NCBI GenBank assembly: GCA_028023455.1 | Contig: JAQFVV010000014.1 | Span: 3,103,336-3,167,335 of the forward strand | Length of the DNA: 64,000 bases | Origin: Epiperipatus broadwayi | Taxonomy: Eukaryota; Onychophora; Udeonychophora; Euonychophora; Peripatidae | Direction of reading: 5' to 3' | In this document: piece by piece, positions 1-12,524 of the stretch | Layout of the letters: each line of letters starts with the position of its first letter | Numbering within the stretch: the stretch's first letter is position 1 | Notes under the pieces: model-generated | Seen by the model: only the letters and a program-made list of their open reading frames with translations | What the model was told of the DNA's origin: nothing | The model's database searches: none | Made by a program: the position numbers and the translations under genes

Positions 1-3000
1 ATGCATGAAATTGTTATTCTTTAGAAAAATAAAATAAAAATAATATTTGGTTAATAAAGTGTGCTATCCCTTTTACCTAGACATGGTTTGTGTGAATATA
101 ACAATATATTCCCCAATGCAATATCATGTTTTAAAATGACAGAATAATCTAAGTAAGATATTGTATAAGAGCAAGTTAATATAATTTAAAACAAATGTAA
201 TATTTAGTTCTAAAATGGTTATATAAAGAAAAAACCCATAAATGTCAATTAAGTAATCGTTAAGATAGTATTGTTTTAAAAAAGTAATTTCTGATGAATT
301 TATTTTTGAAGAAAATAATTTCATGGGTAATTATAATCACAGATAATTATTGTTGGTTTGAATGTATTTATTATTTTCATTTATTAAACTGTTTTGTAAT
401 ACATTTTAAATAATATTGAAAACCACATGATTCTAATAAGTTATACAATCTTTTCTTGTTTATGTTGTAATCAAATGATTTTTTTTTTTTGGTAGAAGTC
501 TCTAGGGTCAAAGGAATGACCAATAAATACTCAATTCATTTATTTTTAGATAGTCTGCTTCTGTCCTTCAGAGTTAACAGTGCTAAATTTTGTAACATTA
601 TTATTTTCTAATTTTGTAAAAATAAATTTGTAATATAGTGGAAGCTCTATCTATAATGTTCAGGTAAAAATTTTGGTAAGACATTCTGTATTTATGTTAT
701 CTCTACCATTTAAAGCTTTCTGCATTATTAATTATTGCATCTTGAAAGTTAGATTTTTTTAAAAAAAACTAAAAATGGAGGAATTAACCAAAAGTATCAA
801 TCAAACTTTTGTTTTATCTAAAGTAAGGAAAATAAATGTTTTTCAAGTTAGAACTAATTATTTAATGACTTATTCTTCTTTGTTAATATTTTCCTGGTAT
901 AAAAGAAATATTAGAAAAAAAGAACTGGAAACACTTTCCTGTGTTTTTTAAAAATATAGTCTGCTTTTATAAAAAAAAAAAAAAAATGAAGGCGTTTTGT
1001 ACATTAGAATATGTTTGGCTCATTAATAATCATCTAGGAAGAAAAATTTTGAAAAGGAATAATAATAAATTATATACATATGTTTTTTTTAAAGTGAAAA
1101 AAAAAAAGACTTATTTGAAATAAATGTGAAAATTAGATATATGTGCATTCTTTGAAAGAAAAAAATACTATTTGAAAGTAAAGTGCTAAAATTATGAAAG
1201 ACAACTTAATAATATCTTTAGTGACCTGAGAATAAAATTAGATTGTGTTTTATATTGAGTGCATAATGGAATTCTTGTGGCTTCAGTCATTCTCTAATTC
1301 AACTGCAGTTATTATAATACCAATCTCCAGGAAAAAAGTGCACATCTTCTTCAATGTTTTAGCTACCTAACTATACATATAGTCTTCAAATAATGTGCAT
1401 GTTTATTATTGATGTTATATTAGTTTTTTTTGTTTAGAATCCAGATCTTTATCATTATAATCCAATTGGGAATTAAGCTTCATTTCTACTACATTTTTTT
1501 ACATGCTTATTATTATAATTGCCAAAGGAAAAAAATTTCATTGGAAAAAAAAAATGTGTTTATTACTTTCAGTGCTTTGTAGAATGTGACCGGATGGAAA
1601 CTCTTCACCACAGCTCAGCATAGAAATAGTTCTGCTAATGAGATAATGTGCCTTTATTTATTTTGGTTTTTATTAATAAAAAAAAACTAATTGGTAAAAT
1701 TTTATTTTGTTTTATAATATTAATGTATGTTAAAGTTTATATTTATTACATAATAATGTAAGGATCTTGTAATGACAAGTATAGGTCTTACTATCATTAC
1801 TTTGGGTTAAGTTTGTATTTGATATGAAGTGATACCTATGAAATATATCTGATTTATTACATGCAACTGGAGATATGAACTTTGCATGTTAGGTATTTAA
1901 ATAAAAATGTTTTATATTTTTTTTAATGGGTAAAACAGTACTTTAAATTTATCAGAAGTAACTATTTCATTAAAAAAATGCTATAACAAGATATTTATTA
2001 TTTAAAGTTTCAACAGAATTTATATAGTATTAATTAAATAATTTAGTAACAGTTGTTCTTTAATAGTACGTCCACTTTATTTTAGTTTAAGCTTGTATGC
2101 TATACATTGCTGTCGAATATTCCTTAATTAGAATTAAATTTATTATACTTTTCTGCATGGCTGAGACATGTGTATTTTAATTCATTGGTTTCAGATATTG
2201 ATTGAAGTATACATTTAATATAGGTTTCTTATTATTAGTGTGTTTAGCTACCTTGCCTAAGTGTAGAGTTGGTATATGTTTAATATCAGCATATTTTAAT
2301 ATTTATAATGTATTTTGTTTTGTGGGATGGAGATGCTCTCCCCAAAATACTTTATTTTCCATGAGAGGATTAGTTTTGATATAGTGTTATGGTATGTTTG
2401 GTAGTCAATGTGATTGAGTCTCATGAAGCAGATGATCCAGAGTTTATATAATATTTAGTATTTGGTGTGAGTTTTAATCCCAAGAGAGAATTATATCTGG
2501 TGTGTGTTCTTTTCTTTAGGTGGTGAGATATAGTCCACACCTATACATTTTTTTATGCCTGAGAAATAGGCTAGAAACCACCAAATGCTTCAGTGTAGTA
2601 TTTTACTCTGCAGACATTAGTTGTTATTTTTGCATTCCTCATGTGAAATTAAATATATCTTTCCACCATAGAAGGTGTAGATTATTGTGCTCTGTTTAAA
2701 AGTTATGGCAAGGATAAATGTTGGATTTGAGGTGTTAGTTCCTCAAGGTGCACTTTATTATCAGTAGTGCCTTAGTAATTGGGATCAATATCTGTATTGT
2801 GCTACTGAGCCTTGCTGGTAGTTCACAAGAAAACCAATGGAGTAAAATTAATTTAAAATTGCGTATTTTAAAATGCTTATTTATTAAGGGAATATTCGAA
2901 CACAACATTTTGGTGTTATCAATAGTTAAGAAATATTCTTCACTTGAATTAAGTCATTCATAATTAAAATATTAATCATAATTTATGTGGACATTAAGTT

Positions 3001-4690
3001 AAGCATGAAATGGTGAGTGGAACTTCTGATAAATGACCCATACTTAGTCATAATTTGTCTAATTATAAAGCGTAACTTGATTAACTTTATTAGTAATAAA
3101 GATGATATTTTAAAAGAATTGTATTTGAACCCAGTTTATTAAATTACACAAATCATATGTAATTACTTTTGTGTATTTCATATCTTAATAGTAATAAATA
3201 AGATTAAAAAAATAGTTAGTCAATAACTCAAGGTAAGAGACTTAAAGAAAGTTTACTAAAACTATAAATTAGTGTAATAGTAAATCAGCTGCACATTTCA
3301 GCTAGATAATCCAGTGTAATAACAGGATTTCAAACATGTATGAATTTATTTTAATTTATATCCTGTTAAAGGACAGCTTAATGTATTTGTAATATAAATG
3401 TTATATTATTTAATAAATTTGTGTATTTTGTTTCATTCTGTGTTGATAATAAATTGTAGTCTTATTTAAAATTCATTGTCAATTTTTTTATATGCCAAGT
3501 ATAAGTGTGTTTGCAAAATATTTGAAAAACATTTTCTTGAGTCCTAAATTATTTCAAATCTTAGAAATCCTAATATACCAGATAGGCAAATTTATGCAGA
3601 TCTGAACGTTTCATTTTGATTGTAGTTATTTTATGGGAATTGCAAACTTCAGACTAAACATTATTTAATTGTAAAAATGAATTTATTTCCAAGTTATTAA
3701 CCCTGACTGCACATTATTCCAGTTACATTTTAATTAAATTATTGAATTAATTAGTTTTAGTTAATTTATTGTGTTGTCATGGATGATGGAAGGATACAAA
3801 AGGTACCCTTGTCTTTCTATTATTCTGGCTGAGATTCTGGATAAAAAGGCTGTATTATTCAAAGCTTTATATAATTATTTATGTCATTATTGATCATATT
3901 TAACAACCTTTTAAATAATATAGTTGTTATGATGATATATGAGGACACATTAGCTTTTAAGTGAAGTGAATGTTTCCTATAGCCTACCAGAATGCTAGTC
4001 ATGTGTGACAGCACAGTATTGTAGAGTATTTTCTTAAAGTAAACAAAAGAACCCTGAGATTATTATTATCATTATCATTATTCCTTACTTAAGAAGTGAT
4101 CGATTATTATGGATATTACAGTTGTGTTGTGGCATAAAAGAGTTTAATTTTCAATTGTCTATAAGAAAGGTAATTTCAAATCATATTGGCAAATAATTTA
4201 TGTAATAGATATTTTTTTAGAAACATTAACAAAAACATGAGAAGTTATCAAGGTGCAAATACTTATAGCTCAGAGAATGTGTTTTTGCTAAAAAGAAAAT
4301 GTTATTTTTATTCTAAATTATTAATTAGGGAATGATTGCAGTTTTTCCTCTCTTCCCCAAGTTATTTATTTTACTGATGATAATTTATTTTATGATTTTA
4401 ACTTCTTTCTTTATCTTAACTGCATATCTCTGCAGCTGAATTTTTATAACTAATCGACTACTGAGCATAGTCCGCGTTTTCATTTATAAATCTATATTTG
4501 TTTAATCAGAGTCTCAAAGTAATAGTTATTTATTTTTAGGTGGAAATGAATTATTGCCACTAAGTTAAATTAGGTTAAAATTAAGATACATCATTCTATT
4601 GCATCAGTCAATTTACTTAACTAGTTGAATATTTTTACTAGGTTAGAAATAATAACATAGCATTTTGAAGGTTAGAATATATATAAAGTA
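1..4690. other. AT-rich DNA with no recognised feature
   Basis: No ORF beyond chance length, no tRNA-like boxes and no clear inverted or tandem repeat was found. Homopolymer A and T runs are frequent (for example near 480, 770 and 970). It could be intergenic or intronic; the sequence does not decide. Confidence 0.6.
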
Positions 4691-4693
4691 AAG

Positions 4694-6905
4694 GAAAAGT
4701 ACAAATAAACACAAATTTTTGTAGATCATCATCAACCATTATCAATCCACTGCAGGATGAAGGTCTCTCCAAGTTTAATCCATCTCCGATCTTTAGCTTC
4801 TCTTCTCCACAACACCCCTCCACATTTTCTTATTTCATCCATCCATCTCACATGTGGTCTCTTTCTGGGTCTTTTAAATCTCTTAAAATCCAGTTTAAAT
4901 TTCAATTGTCCATCTATTATTATCTCTTCTAACAATATGTCCAGCCCAACTCCATTTCAATCTTTTAATTTTTTCAATAAGGTCAGTAACACCTGTTTGT
5001 TGTCTTACCCATACATTGCGTTTTTGATCTCTTCTTGTTACTCCCAACATACATCTCTCCATACTTCTTTGAGTGGTCTGAAGTCTCTGTATTGCTCTTC
5101 TATTAAGTGTCCAAGCCTCAGATCCATAAGTCAGAACTGGTAAAACACATTTGTTAAAAACCATCCTTTTCAAACACATAGGCATATTTCCTTTTAGTAT
5201 CAAGTTATTTCTACCAAAAGCACTCCAACCAAGTTTAATTCTATGATTAGTTACCTCCATTATGTTTCCATCTGTATTAATAATCTGACCAAGGTATTTG
5301 TAACTGTTAACTTCTTCTAATTCTTCATAATCAATCTTTATTTTCATATTTTGAGCAAATCGATTAAACATTACTTTAGTCTTTTTAACATTTATCTTTA
5401 GTCCTACTTTTCTACTTTCATCTGCTAACTCCTGCAACATTTCCTGCAGCTCTGAAGCATTATTTGCAAAAACAACTACATCATCTGCGAAATCTAAATG
5501 ACTTAAATACTCTCCATTTACTTTCACTCCTTTAGTTTCCCATTTTAATCCACAAAATACTTCTTGCAGCACTGCTGTAAAAAGTTTTGGAGATATGGAG
5601 TCACCTTGTCTTACACCTTTCTCAATGTTGATTTTTCCAGTATCATTATGTAATCTAATTGTTGCTCTTGCATTTTTATAAATATTCTTTAAAATATGAC
5701 AATATCCTGAATCTATACCTTGATGATCCAATGCTTTAATCACTGAAGAAATGTGTATAGAATCGAATGCCTTTTCATAATCTACAAATCCAAAACATAA
5801 TGACAACTCATATTCGTTTGTCCTTTCTATGACTTCTCTCAATACCTGGATATGATCTATTGTACTAAAACCACTTTTAAATCCAGCTTGTTCTCTTGGT
5901 TGGTGGAAATCCAAAGTTCTCTGTAGACGAGTTGTAATTATCTTGGTAAAATTTTTATATAAAACTGATAAAAGGCTAATGGGTCTGTAATTTCTAATAT
6001 CTTCTTTATCACCTTTTTTAAATATTAATATTATTACTGCATTCTTCTAATCTTCCGGTACATCTTTATCATTTAGACATTTGGTATATAACTTTGCTAA
6101 AATTGTTTCTATTTCTTCACCTGCTTTTTTTAATATATCAATTATAATTCCATCATTTCCTGGAGCCTTTCCTTTCTTCATACATTTAATTGCATGTCTC
6201 ACTTCTTCATTTAAAATTCTGGGAAATTCAGAAGATGTAATAGATATAGGAGGTACTTGTTCTTTATTACTATATAATTCTTGATAAAAATCTTCTACCA
6301 ATTTCATGATGTCATCTCTCTTTTTAGTAATAATTCCATCTTTTTTTTCTTATTGCAGATATAAATTTCCTACCAATACCAAAATGTTGTTTAACATTCT
6401 TGAGACTTTTACTTTCTTCTACAGCCTTCCTTGCTATTTCACAGTTATACTTTTTTATATCATTTTCAACTCTTTTCCGTACCATTTTACAAAATTCAAG
6501 ATATTCAATTCTTTTAATTACAACATTTTTGTATATCTTCATATTCCTTCTTTTCTTCATGAATTCTCTAGTCTCAGTAGAAATTTTATTAGTCAATTGC
6601 TGCTTTTTTCTACCAGCTATCTTTGTTGCAGTTTTTAAAAGTGTATCAGTTATTTTCATATTAATTTCATTCAAATCTGAATCATGTTCAAAATCTCCTA
6701 ACACTTGAAATCTATTTGTAAGTTCTAATTTAAATTCATTAGAATGTTTCTGAAGATTAGGAATATCAACTGTAAATATTGTTTTTCTTAATAATTTTTG
6801 TCTCTTTAGTTTTACATTAACACGTAACTTACACCTTACTAATCAATGATCACTTCCTGTGTTAAATTTATTAAGAACATTACAATCTTGAAATATGTAT
6901 TTTCT
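4694..6905 (-). mobile_element. 5'-truncated RTE-clade non-LTR retrotransposon
   Basis: On the minus strand the element runs from the last part of the apurinic endonuclease domain through the reverse transcriptase to the 3' end. The 3' end is marked by a TGATGATGATC-like tail, which recurs in an expanded form after the copy near 20.75 kb. It is truncated at the 5' side, as is usual for target-primed insertion. Related fragments at 12.2, 20.4 and 58.6 kb show that the family amplified in this genome. Confidence 0.9.
4732..6899 (-). pseudogene. RTE endonuclease (C-term)/reverse transcriptase, broken
   Basis: In the intact family this protein nicks the target and copies the element RNA at the nick. 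Reading from 6899 downward, the endonuclease end GSDH-LVR is visible, with a TGA at the residue between H and L where the family has Arg, consistent with CpG decay of CGA. A basic linker follows (6704-6324), then a frameshift. The RT follows from about 6307 in one frame: [43 protein letters not shown] and the catalytic box FADDVVVF near 5490. A TAG at about 6044 sits where the family has Trp. A further frameshift near 4900-4935 leads to the C-terminal tail with RWMDEIRK and LGETFILQW, which is typical of RTE proteins. The copy cannot encode an active enzyme as it stands. Confidence 0.9.
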
Positions 6906-8700
6906 GACTAATTTTTATAGATATTTTTCTATATTTCATGGAATAAATAAGTAAAGAGTTAAATAACTCTGAATTTAAAATATTTTATTATGAAATAAAC
7001 ATTTATAAAGGTCTGAATAAATATTAATATTGTATTATTACTCTGATTTTGAAATTTAAAAATAGGCATGTTTTCTGATAATTATAAAACTATCTATTTT
7101 GAAATATTTTTAATTGGTAAATCTCTTTCCAAGTAAAAACATGTAGATCACACCTTTGGTAAAATTTCAATATTTTCAAAAAATTATTTTAATTAAAGGG
7201 CAAAGATTTGAAAGGATTAAAATGATAAAAGCAGTTTTTAATTAAATGTGTGACTGTATAAAAGATTTGAAAAAAAAATTATTTTAGTTTGGATAGTAGT
7301 TTTTTAAAAGTTCAGTCTGGCTAATATTAATATTTTGAGAGCTGAAAAATCTGGATAGTAATATTTTGAAAAACAACTGACTCAAAGCTAGTTGCAAGGT
7401 TGGCTAAAATATTTTATGAAGAGTTAGTTGCAGTTTATTGGTAACTATAGCAGAGAGTGGCCTTAGTAAAGCTAGCTGCAGAGATGGCTGGCAGAATTAT
7501 ACAGAGAACTATCATGACAATGTAAGAAAGCAGCTGCTTTACAGTTCACTGGTGGAGTTTGAATTCACATGGAGGAAAGGATCAAGATTCTTTGTAAATC
7601 ATAGCTGCAAATGTATTCTGAGAAAACAGCTAACTTTCCTGGATCAATCCTATCCAGAAGGGAACTGATCAATGCCAACAATCATACTTGAATTATACCT
7701 TCCTGATTACAACAATCTTGGATTATATCATCTCACCAAAACCAACTCACATAGAGAAGCACAAATAAATGTATATACAATGTTGAGTAGCATTATATAT
7801 AATGACAATGAAATTTAAAATAAATTTCTTTGGTAAAAATTATATTTAAAAATCTATATATATTTTAAAAGATAAGAAGTAAATAATTTTGCTTGAATTA
7901 AAGTCTAGAAGTAATGATTGATTCATGGACAATTTTGAAAAAGGAAAAAGAGGACTTTAAATTTTTTTTACATTAATTTAAAGATGCAATTAATTGAGAG
8001 TTACCTGTCATAAAAAAAACTCTTGAGTTACCTGTCAAAAAATTGACTTTATTTTTTTTTCAAAAAAAAAAGGATGAAAAAGAATATACTTTTATTGACT
8101 GAAAAAAGAGATTAATTAATAATATTAATTCATATCATTTATATGTTCATAGATGCACATGTAAATGTGAATTTTATGTATAATTTTATTATTTTGATAA
8201 ATTCAAACATGCTCATTTTATATTAAGCCACATGTCTATGTGTTCTCTGGTTTTAAATAAAGCTATTATAATATATTTGTAAATCACACATATACAAATC
8301 ACAATGTAATAATTTTTGTAGTAAGTTAATCAAAATCAGAAAAGTTATATGTATAGCCACATTCTAGAGACATTAATTTCATTAATTTTTTTATTGTTAA
8401 TAAATTTGAATTCAATTTTTAAAATTGGATTGCATCATTATCTCTTGGTCACCACTATAGTTATAGAGATGGTGTTCTGAGGTAGATTCATTTATAATGG
8501 CTGATATGTAAATGGGGATGTATTTAGTGCTTAAGGGGCAGCCAGTATGACATTGTCCTGGCTTGGTGTGAGGATTATATTCTTCAAAGCCCCTGCACTA
8601 CATTTTACTTAATTTAGTCTATTAGAAATTAATTTTATAGATGGTACATTAATGGTATTAAATATCCAGAGCATTGATGATAATCAGCATGTTTTAAAGT
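6906..8700. other. AT-rich interval with an unclassified GC-richer patch
   Basis: Mostly featureless. The patch at about 7390-7790 is less AT-rich, holds a chance-length ORF (7438-7668) and ends near an AATAAATGTATA motif. This could be an old LTR or unclassified repeat, but nothing identifies it. At 7998-8040 the motif GAGTTACCTGTCA occurs twice in direct orientation. Confidence 0.4.
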
Positions 8701-8705
8701 CCTAG

Positions 8706-9650
8706 CATTATTGTTGTGATGATTATGTGCTCTAATGGATTAGCACTTAAGTGATGCATCCAAAGTTATGTTTAAATAATTTCCCAATCTGGCAAAGGCT
8801 AAATAGTTGGCTTGGTCTACAAAAGATCCATTTCCAAACCAGTCACCAGATTGACTGTTGATTTACATTTTGTATTGTTCAAATCTAGTCACAAGATGGA
8901 TTGTTGATTTTATTCTGATTTATTATATTGATTTCTTTTGAGTATTAATTTTACTTATTGATAATGCTGGTTGATATATAGTTAATAATACCTATAGTCG
9001 CTCTAAGGAGTTAACTGATTCCTTCTGATCTCTCAGAGATCTCATGCTCTCTTCTTTAATATATAAAATTCTTATATATTTTTTGTGATATTAAACATTA
9101 CTTTAATATCTGGAACACCTTACTTTAATATTTAATTTTAAAATTTTGTTTATTTGATGACTTTTCAACTCTTACACATGTTTTGATGATTATATATTCT
9201 AATTGATTAGCACTTAAGTGGTGCATCCAAAGTTATGTTTAAATAATTATTACCCAAGCTGGCAAAGAGTAAATAGTTGTCCTGGTCTACAGAAGACTCA
9301 TTTCCAATCCAGTCACCAGATTGAGTGTTGATTTATATTTTGTATTGTTCAAATCTAGCCACAAGATGGAGTGTTAGTTTTATTCTGATTTATTGTATTG
9401 ATTTCTTTTGAATATTACTTTTACTTATTGATAATGCTGGTTGATGTATAGTTAATAATACCTATAGTTGCTCTAAGGAGTTAACTAATACTTTTAACTG
9501 ATCTCTTCTCATCTAGCTGGCTAATCTCTCAGAGATCTCATTGATTTCATACTCTCTTCTTTAATATATAAAATTCTTATATATTTTTTATGATATTAAT
9601 ATATTTAATTTTAAAATTTTGTTTATTTGATGACTTTTCCACTCTCATCC
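8706..9650. repeat. Tandem duplication, unit about 470 bp, two copies
   Basis: The stretch starting TGATGATTATGTGCTCTAAT near 8716 is repeated from about 9184 with substitutions and small indels. Shared landmarks include GATTAGCACTTAAGTG, CCAAAGTTATGTTTAAATAA, AATGCTGGTTGAT, CTCTAAGGAGTTAACT and TTGTTTATTTGATGACTTTT. The copies abut, so this is a tandem duplication. The copies have diverged visibly, so it is not recent. No coding content is seen. Confidence 0.85.
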
Positions 9651-9669
9651 ATGTACCCCATCCCATTAC

Positions 9670-9698
9670 TATATATATATATATATATATATATATGG

Positions 9699-9731
<33 letters not shown>
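9670..9731. repeat. Interrupted (TA)n microsatellite
   Basis: Two runs of alternating T and A are separated by GGGA and followed by GGG, suggesting duplication of a TA-run plus GGG block by slippage. It lies at the end of the second copy of the 470-bp duplication. Confidence 0.9.
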
Positions 9732-9732
<1 letters not shown>

Positions 9733-10028
9733 GAATCTTTCTACTGCTCTCTGGAATCTGGATTATATTCTACAGTCTTCGAATTTGTTTTAGAAAAATA
9801 TTATAATTAATTTATTTAGTACATCTGAATTAATTTTATTACAAATTACTTATTGTTATTTTGTTTAATTAAGTTTTATTAATTACTTTTGCTTCATTTT
9901 TTATATAATTATATATTAAATAATTTATTTGTACTTGATATATATTGAAACAAGTCCATTTAAAAGAAGCTGTTGATTGGGTTTAAACCCCATTTAACAT
10001 AACTTTAATTTTTATATTTTCAATATTA

Positions 10029-10338
10029 TGTGAACAGACCGGCCCTTCAAGCAGAGGGGAGAATATCATTGATAGCAGAGTCATCAATGATACCCACAGT
10101 CAGACCGAGCTATGCAAATCATAACACGATCACATTTCTAGACCATGGCCCACATCGGCTGCTAGATCCAAACCTCTGCCATCCAAAGTATTTTATTTGT
10201 TTTAAGGATCAACCTCAGGTACCAGACAATCATATGTTATACAATCAGCATACTTTAGACAACAGAACCACAATCCAGCACTTGAAATATCCCATGACTA
10301 GCTCACACTCTGTCTTAGGGTTGACCATATTTACTTAA
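10029..10338. other. Possible solo-LTR-like remnant
   Basis: A stretch of higher GC starts TGTGAACAGACCGGCCCTTC and contains the small inverted repeat ATATCATTGA / TCAATGATA. A 102-residue open frame here matches nothing I recognise. The TGT start and purine-rich AGAGGGGAGA suggest an LTR edge, but no second LTR was found. Tentative. Confidence 0.25.
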
Positions 10339-10749
10339 CACATAACATAATTCTACATTAATTTACTGGTGGTGCAGTGACAAGACAGAAGGAGAAAATA
10401 GATAAAATAACAAAGCAAACATTAATATTTAATTATTTACACATGCATATATTCAATATAATATAAAATAACACAATAAATTTTACATAAGAAAAATATA
10501 AATGACTTTAGGCTATAGTCATAATAGTCCATTAATTAAAGTTCATTCATTTAAAATAAAAAGTCTAGACTGTTATCAGAATATATTTTAAACTATCTTT
10601 ACCTAGGTTTTTATGATTGTCAGTTTCCAACCAGTTGGCTTTTTGGACTCGATGGTTCCAGGGCTTGTTTTCCATTCTTTATGTTGACAATGGGAGAGTG
10701 AGTTTATGGCCATGTTTATGTACAATCTACATGTTGGTTCAGGTGAGGT

Positions 10750-10950
10750 TCAGTTGATTTTCTTTTTGTTGAGGATTTTTGGGGTCTGAAGCCCAGCTAA
10801 ATATTCTAAAGTTGTCCAGCAATGCATGTTGCTAGATCTGCAGCTTTTGCATGGATGTTGTCCGCAGCAGTAATTTACTGGCTTACTACTGCGTTTAAAA
10901 TTTCTGAATATCTGGAATCTCTGGTTGTTTGAATTCTGCATTCTGTCCAA
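10750..10950 (-). pseudogene. Possible Gypsy-type gag zinc-knuckle remnant
   Basis: The minus strand encodes a short frame with CCGQHPCKSCRSSNMHC, which resembles the CGxxHxxxxCRFxxxxC pattern of the second zinc knuckle in Gypsy (K02A2.6-like) Gag-Pol proteins. The next expected C and the GH pair are lost (CWTTLEYLAG). No RT or protease domain follows. The match rests on spacing of a few residues only. It may belong with the LTR-like patch at 10.03 kb. Confidence 0.3.
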
Positions 10951-11362
10951 ACTGAATAATAATAATTCAAACTGATGAATGATCTAGCAAATTGCAACCC
11001 CAACTGTATATCATAAACCAGACTATATAACAATAACATGAACCTGACTGATGAACAATAATCAAGATATAACTTTTATATCTTAATTCTCTCATTGTTT
11101 TATTTTAGCTTGACTTGAATCTGTTTTAATTAATTTTACATTTCTGGTTATTTTAATTCTTTGCTCAGATTCATCTAAACAATTTCCATAAGACATTGTA
11201 CAGTTTTTTTAATTAATTCAACTTTATTTTAATTTTATTATCAATCTGAAATCTTATAAACTAATTACATAATGAAACTTTTACAAACATTTTATTTTTA
11301 CAGACTAATTTTTAGTCTGATTTTACATTTGCTTATTTTATCATTATAAAAGTTTTTCTTTA

Positions 11363-11429
11363 CAAAGGGGGTGAAAAAAAAGTTTTAAATCTATTTTCTA
11401 GTTCTATTTAAAAAATTTCACCCCTTTTG
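11363..11429. repeat. Small inverted repeat (hairpin)
   Basis: CAAAGGGGGTGAAAAA pairs with AAATTTCACCCCTTTTG across a loop of about 30 bases. It may be a short foldback remnant; no gene adjoins it. Confidence 0.6.
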
Positions 11430-12179
11430 CCAAAAAGTTTTATTCTAAAAGAAAAATATAAGCACTATTTTTTTAAAAAAACTTTGTTTAAAAAAAATTT
11501 TTTTAAAATTAAACCACTTATAATTTATTTTTATTTTAATTTTTTAATAAAAATTACAGACATGTAACACTGTTCATTAGCGGTACAATATGTATATGTA
11601 GAGACATGCACATAGCATTGAATCTTTCATTTTTGATTTGTATATTAAAGGGCTTATTAAAATAGCACCATATATTGAGTTGTTAGCTAAATTACTGTTC
11701 CTAATGCAGGTTTTGAAAATGGAGAAAGTCATGCAATGTTTTGTTTGGTATCTACCATTTTTGTTAAAGAGTTAGTGAACTCTACTATTAGCATAAAATA
11801 CTAATATCATTAAAATATATAGTTACTTGACTAACATCACATATATTTGTATAAGCAGTTTAGATTTGATTTAAATCTTAATAGATTTGATTTAAATGTT
11901 AAAAATATATGAATCTCAAAATTTTAGCTTAAATAGAATAAAAGAACTAAAGATTGTTGAATGGGTGTTCAAATCCAATGCTCTTCACTGATGTTGACCA
12001 ATAGTCAGATTTTAGTTTGAAGATTTGAATATGGCACTATCATTTGGCATCCCACTGACTATTCAAAATGAATTATTATTACTAATATAAAATAAAATAC
12101 ATGGAAATTTATGACAAATTATCACTGAAGATGATTAGTGTCATTATTCAGTAATAGTGTCCATTTACTTTGTCTCATA

Positions 12180-12524
12180 TAGAAAAAAATAATTTTATGA
12201 GCAAAACAGAGACGTTAGACCACTCAACAAAACTGCTGAAAATAACAAGAAAGGGGTGGAACATGAAATACTTGGAAGATAACAAATATGGATTATTGAA
12301 AGAATAAAAAGCCTGAAATTGAGCTAGGCTGCCGATATTGTAAGAAGTGATGATAATATATAGTCTTAAAGTGAATTCTAAGAGATTGTAAAATACTTAG
12401 GAGACCATATGTAATTTGGATGGACGGAATATGAGAGTTAGTTGATATTATGCAGAGAGTCTATGTAGGGGAGAAACTGGTTTAAACTTGGAAAGATTTT
12501 CTCCTTTTGAATTGATAATGGTTA
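12180..12524 (+). pseudogene. Decayed RTE 3'-end fragment
   Basis: Plus-strand sequence matches the C-terminal part of the RTE at 4.7-6.9 kb. From about 12291 a frame reads WIIERIKSLKLS, a stop, then AADIVRSDDN, against the [23 protein letters not shown] region there. Further on, TGGATGGACGGAATA corresponds to the WMDEI tail, and CTTGGAAAGATTTTCTCC...TTGATAATGGTT to the 3' end. It is older than the 4.7-kb copy, with many substitutions and several stops. Confidence 0.75.

Noticed and set aside
4757-5143. 128-aa plus-strand frame
   Set aside because: It is antisense to the RTE reverse transcriptase and follows from that gene's codon pattern.
6081-6708. Plus-strand frames of 67-110 aa
   Set aside because: Antisense shadows of the RTE coding region.
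9670-9731. CRISPR-like or satellite array
   Set aside because: It is a simple TA microsatellite; no spaced repeats of constant length occur anywhere in the window.
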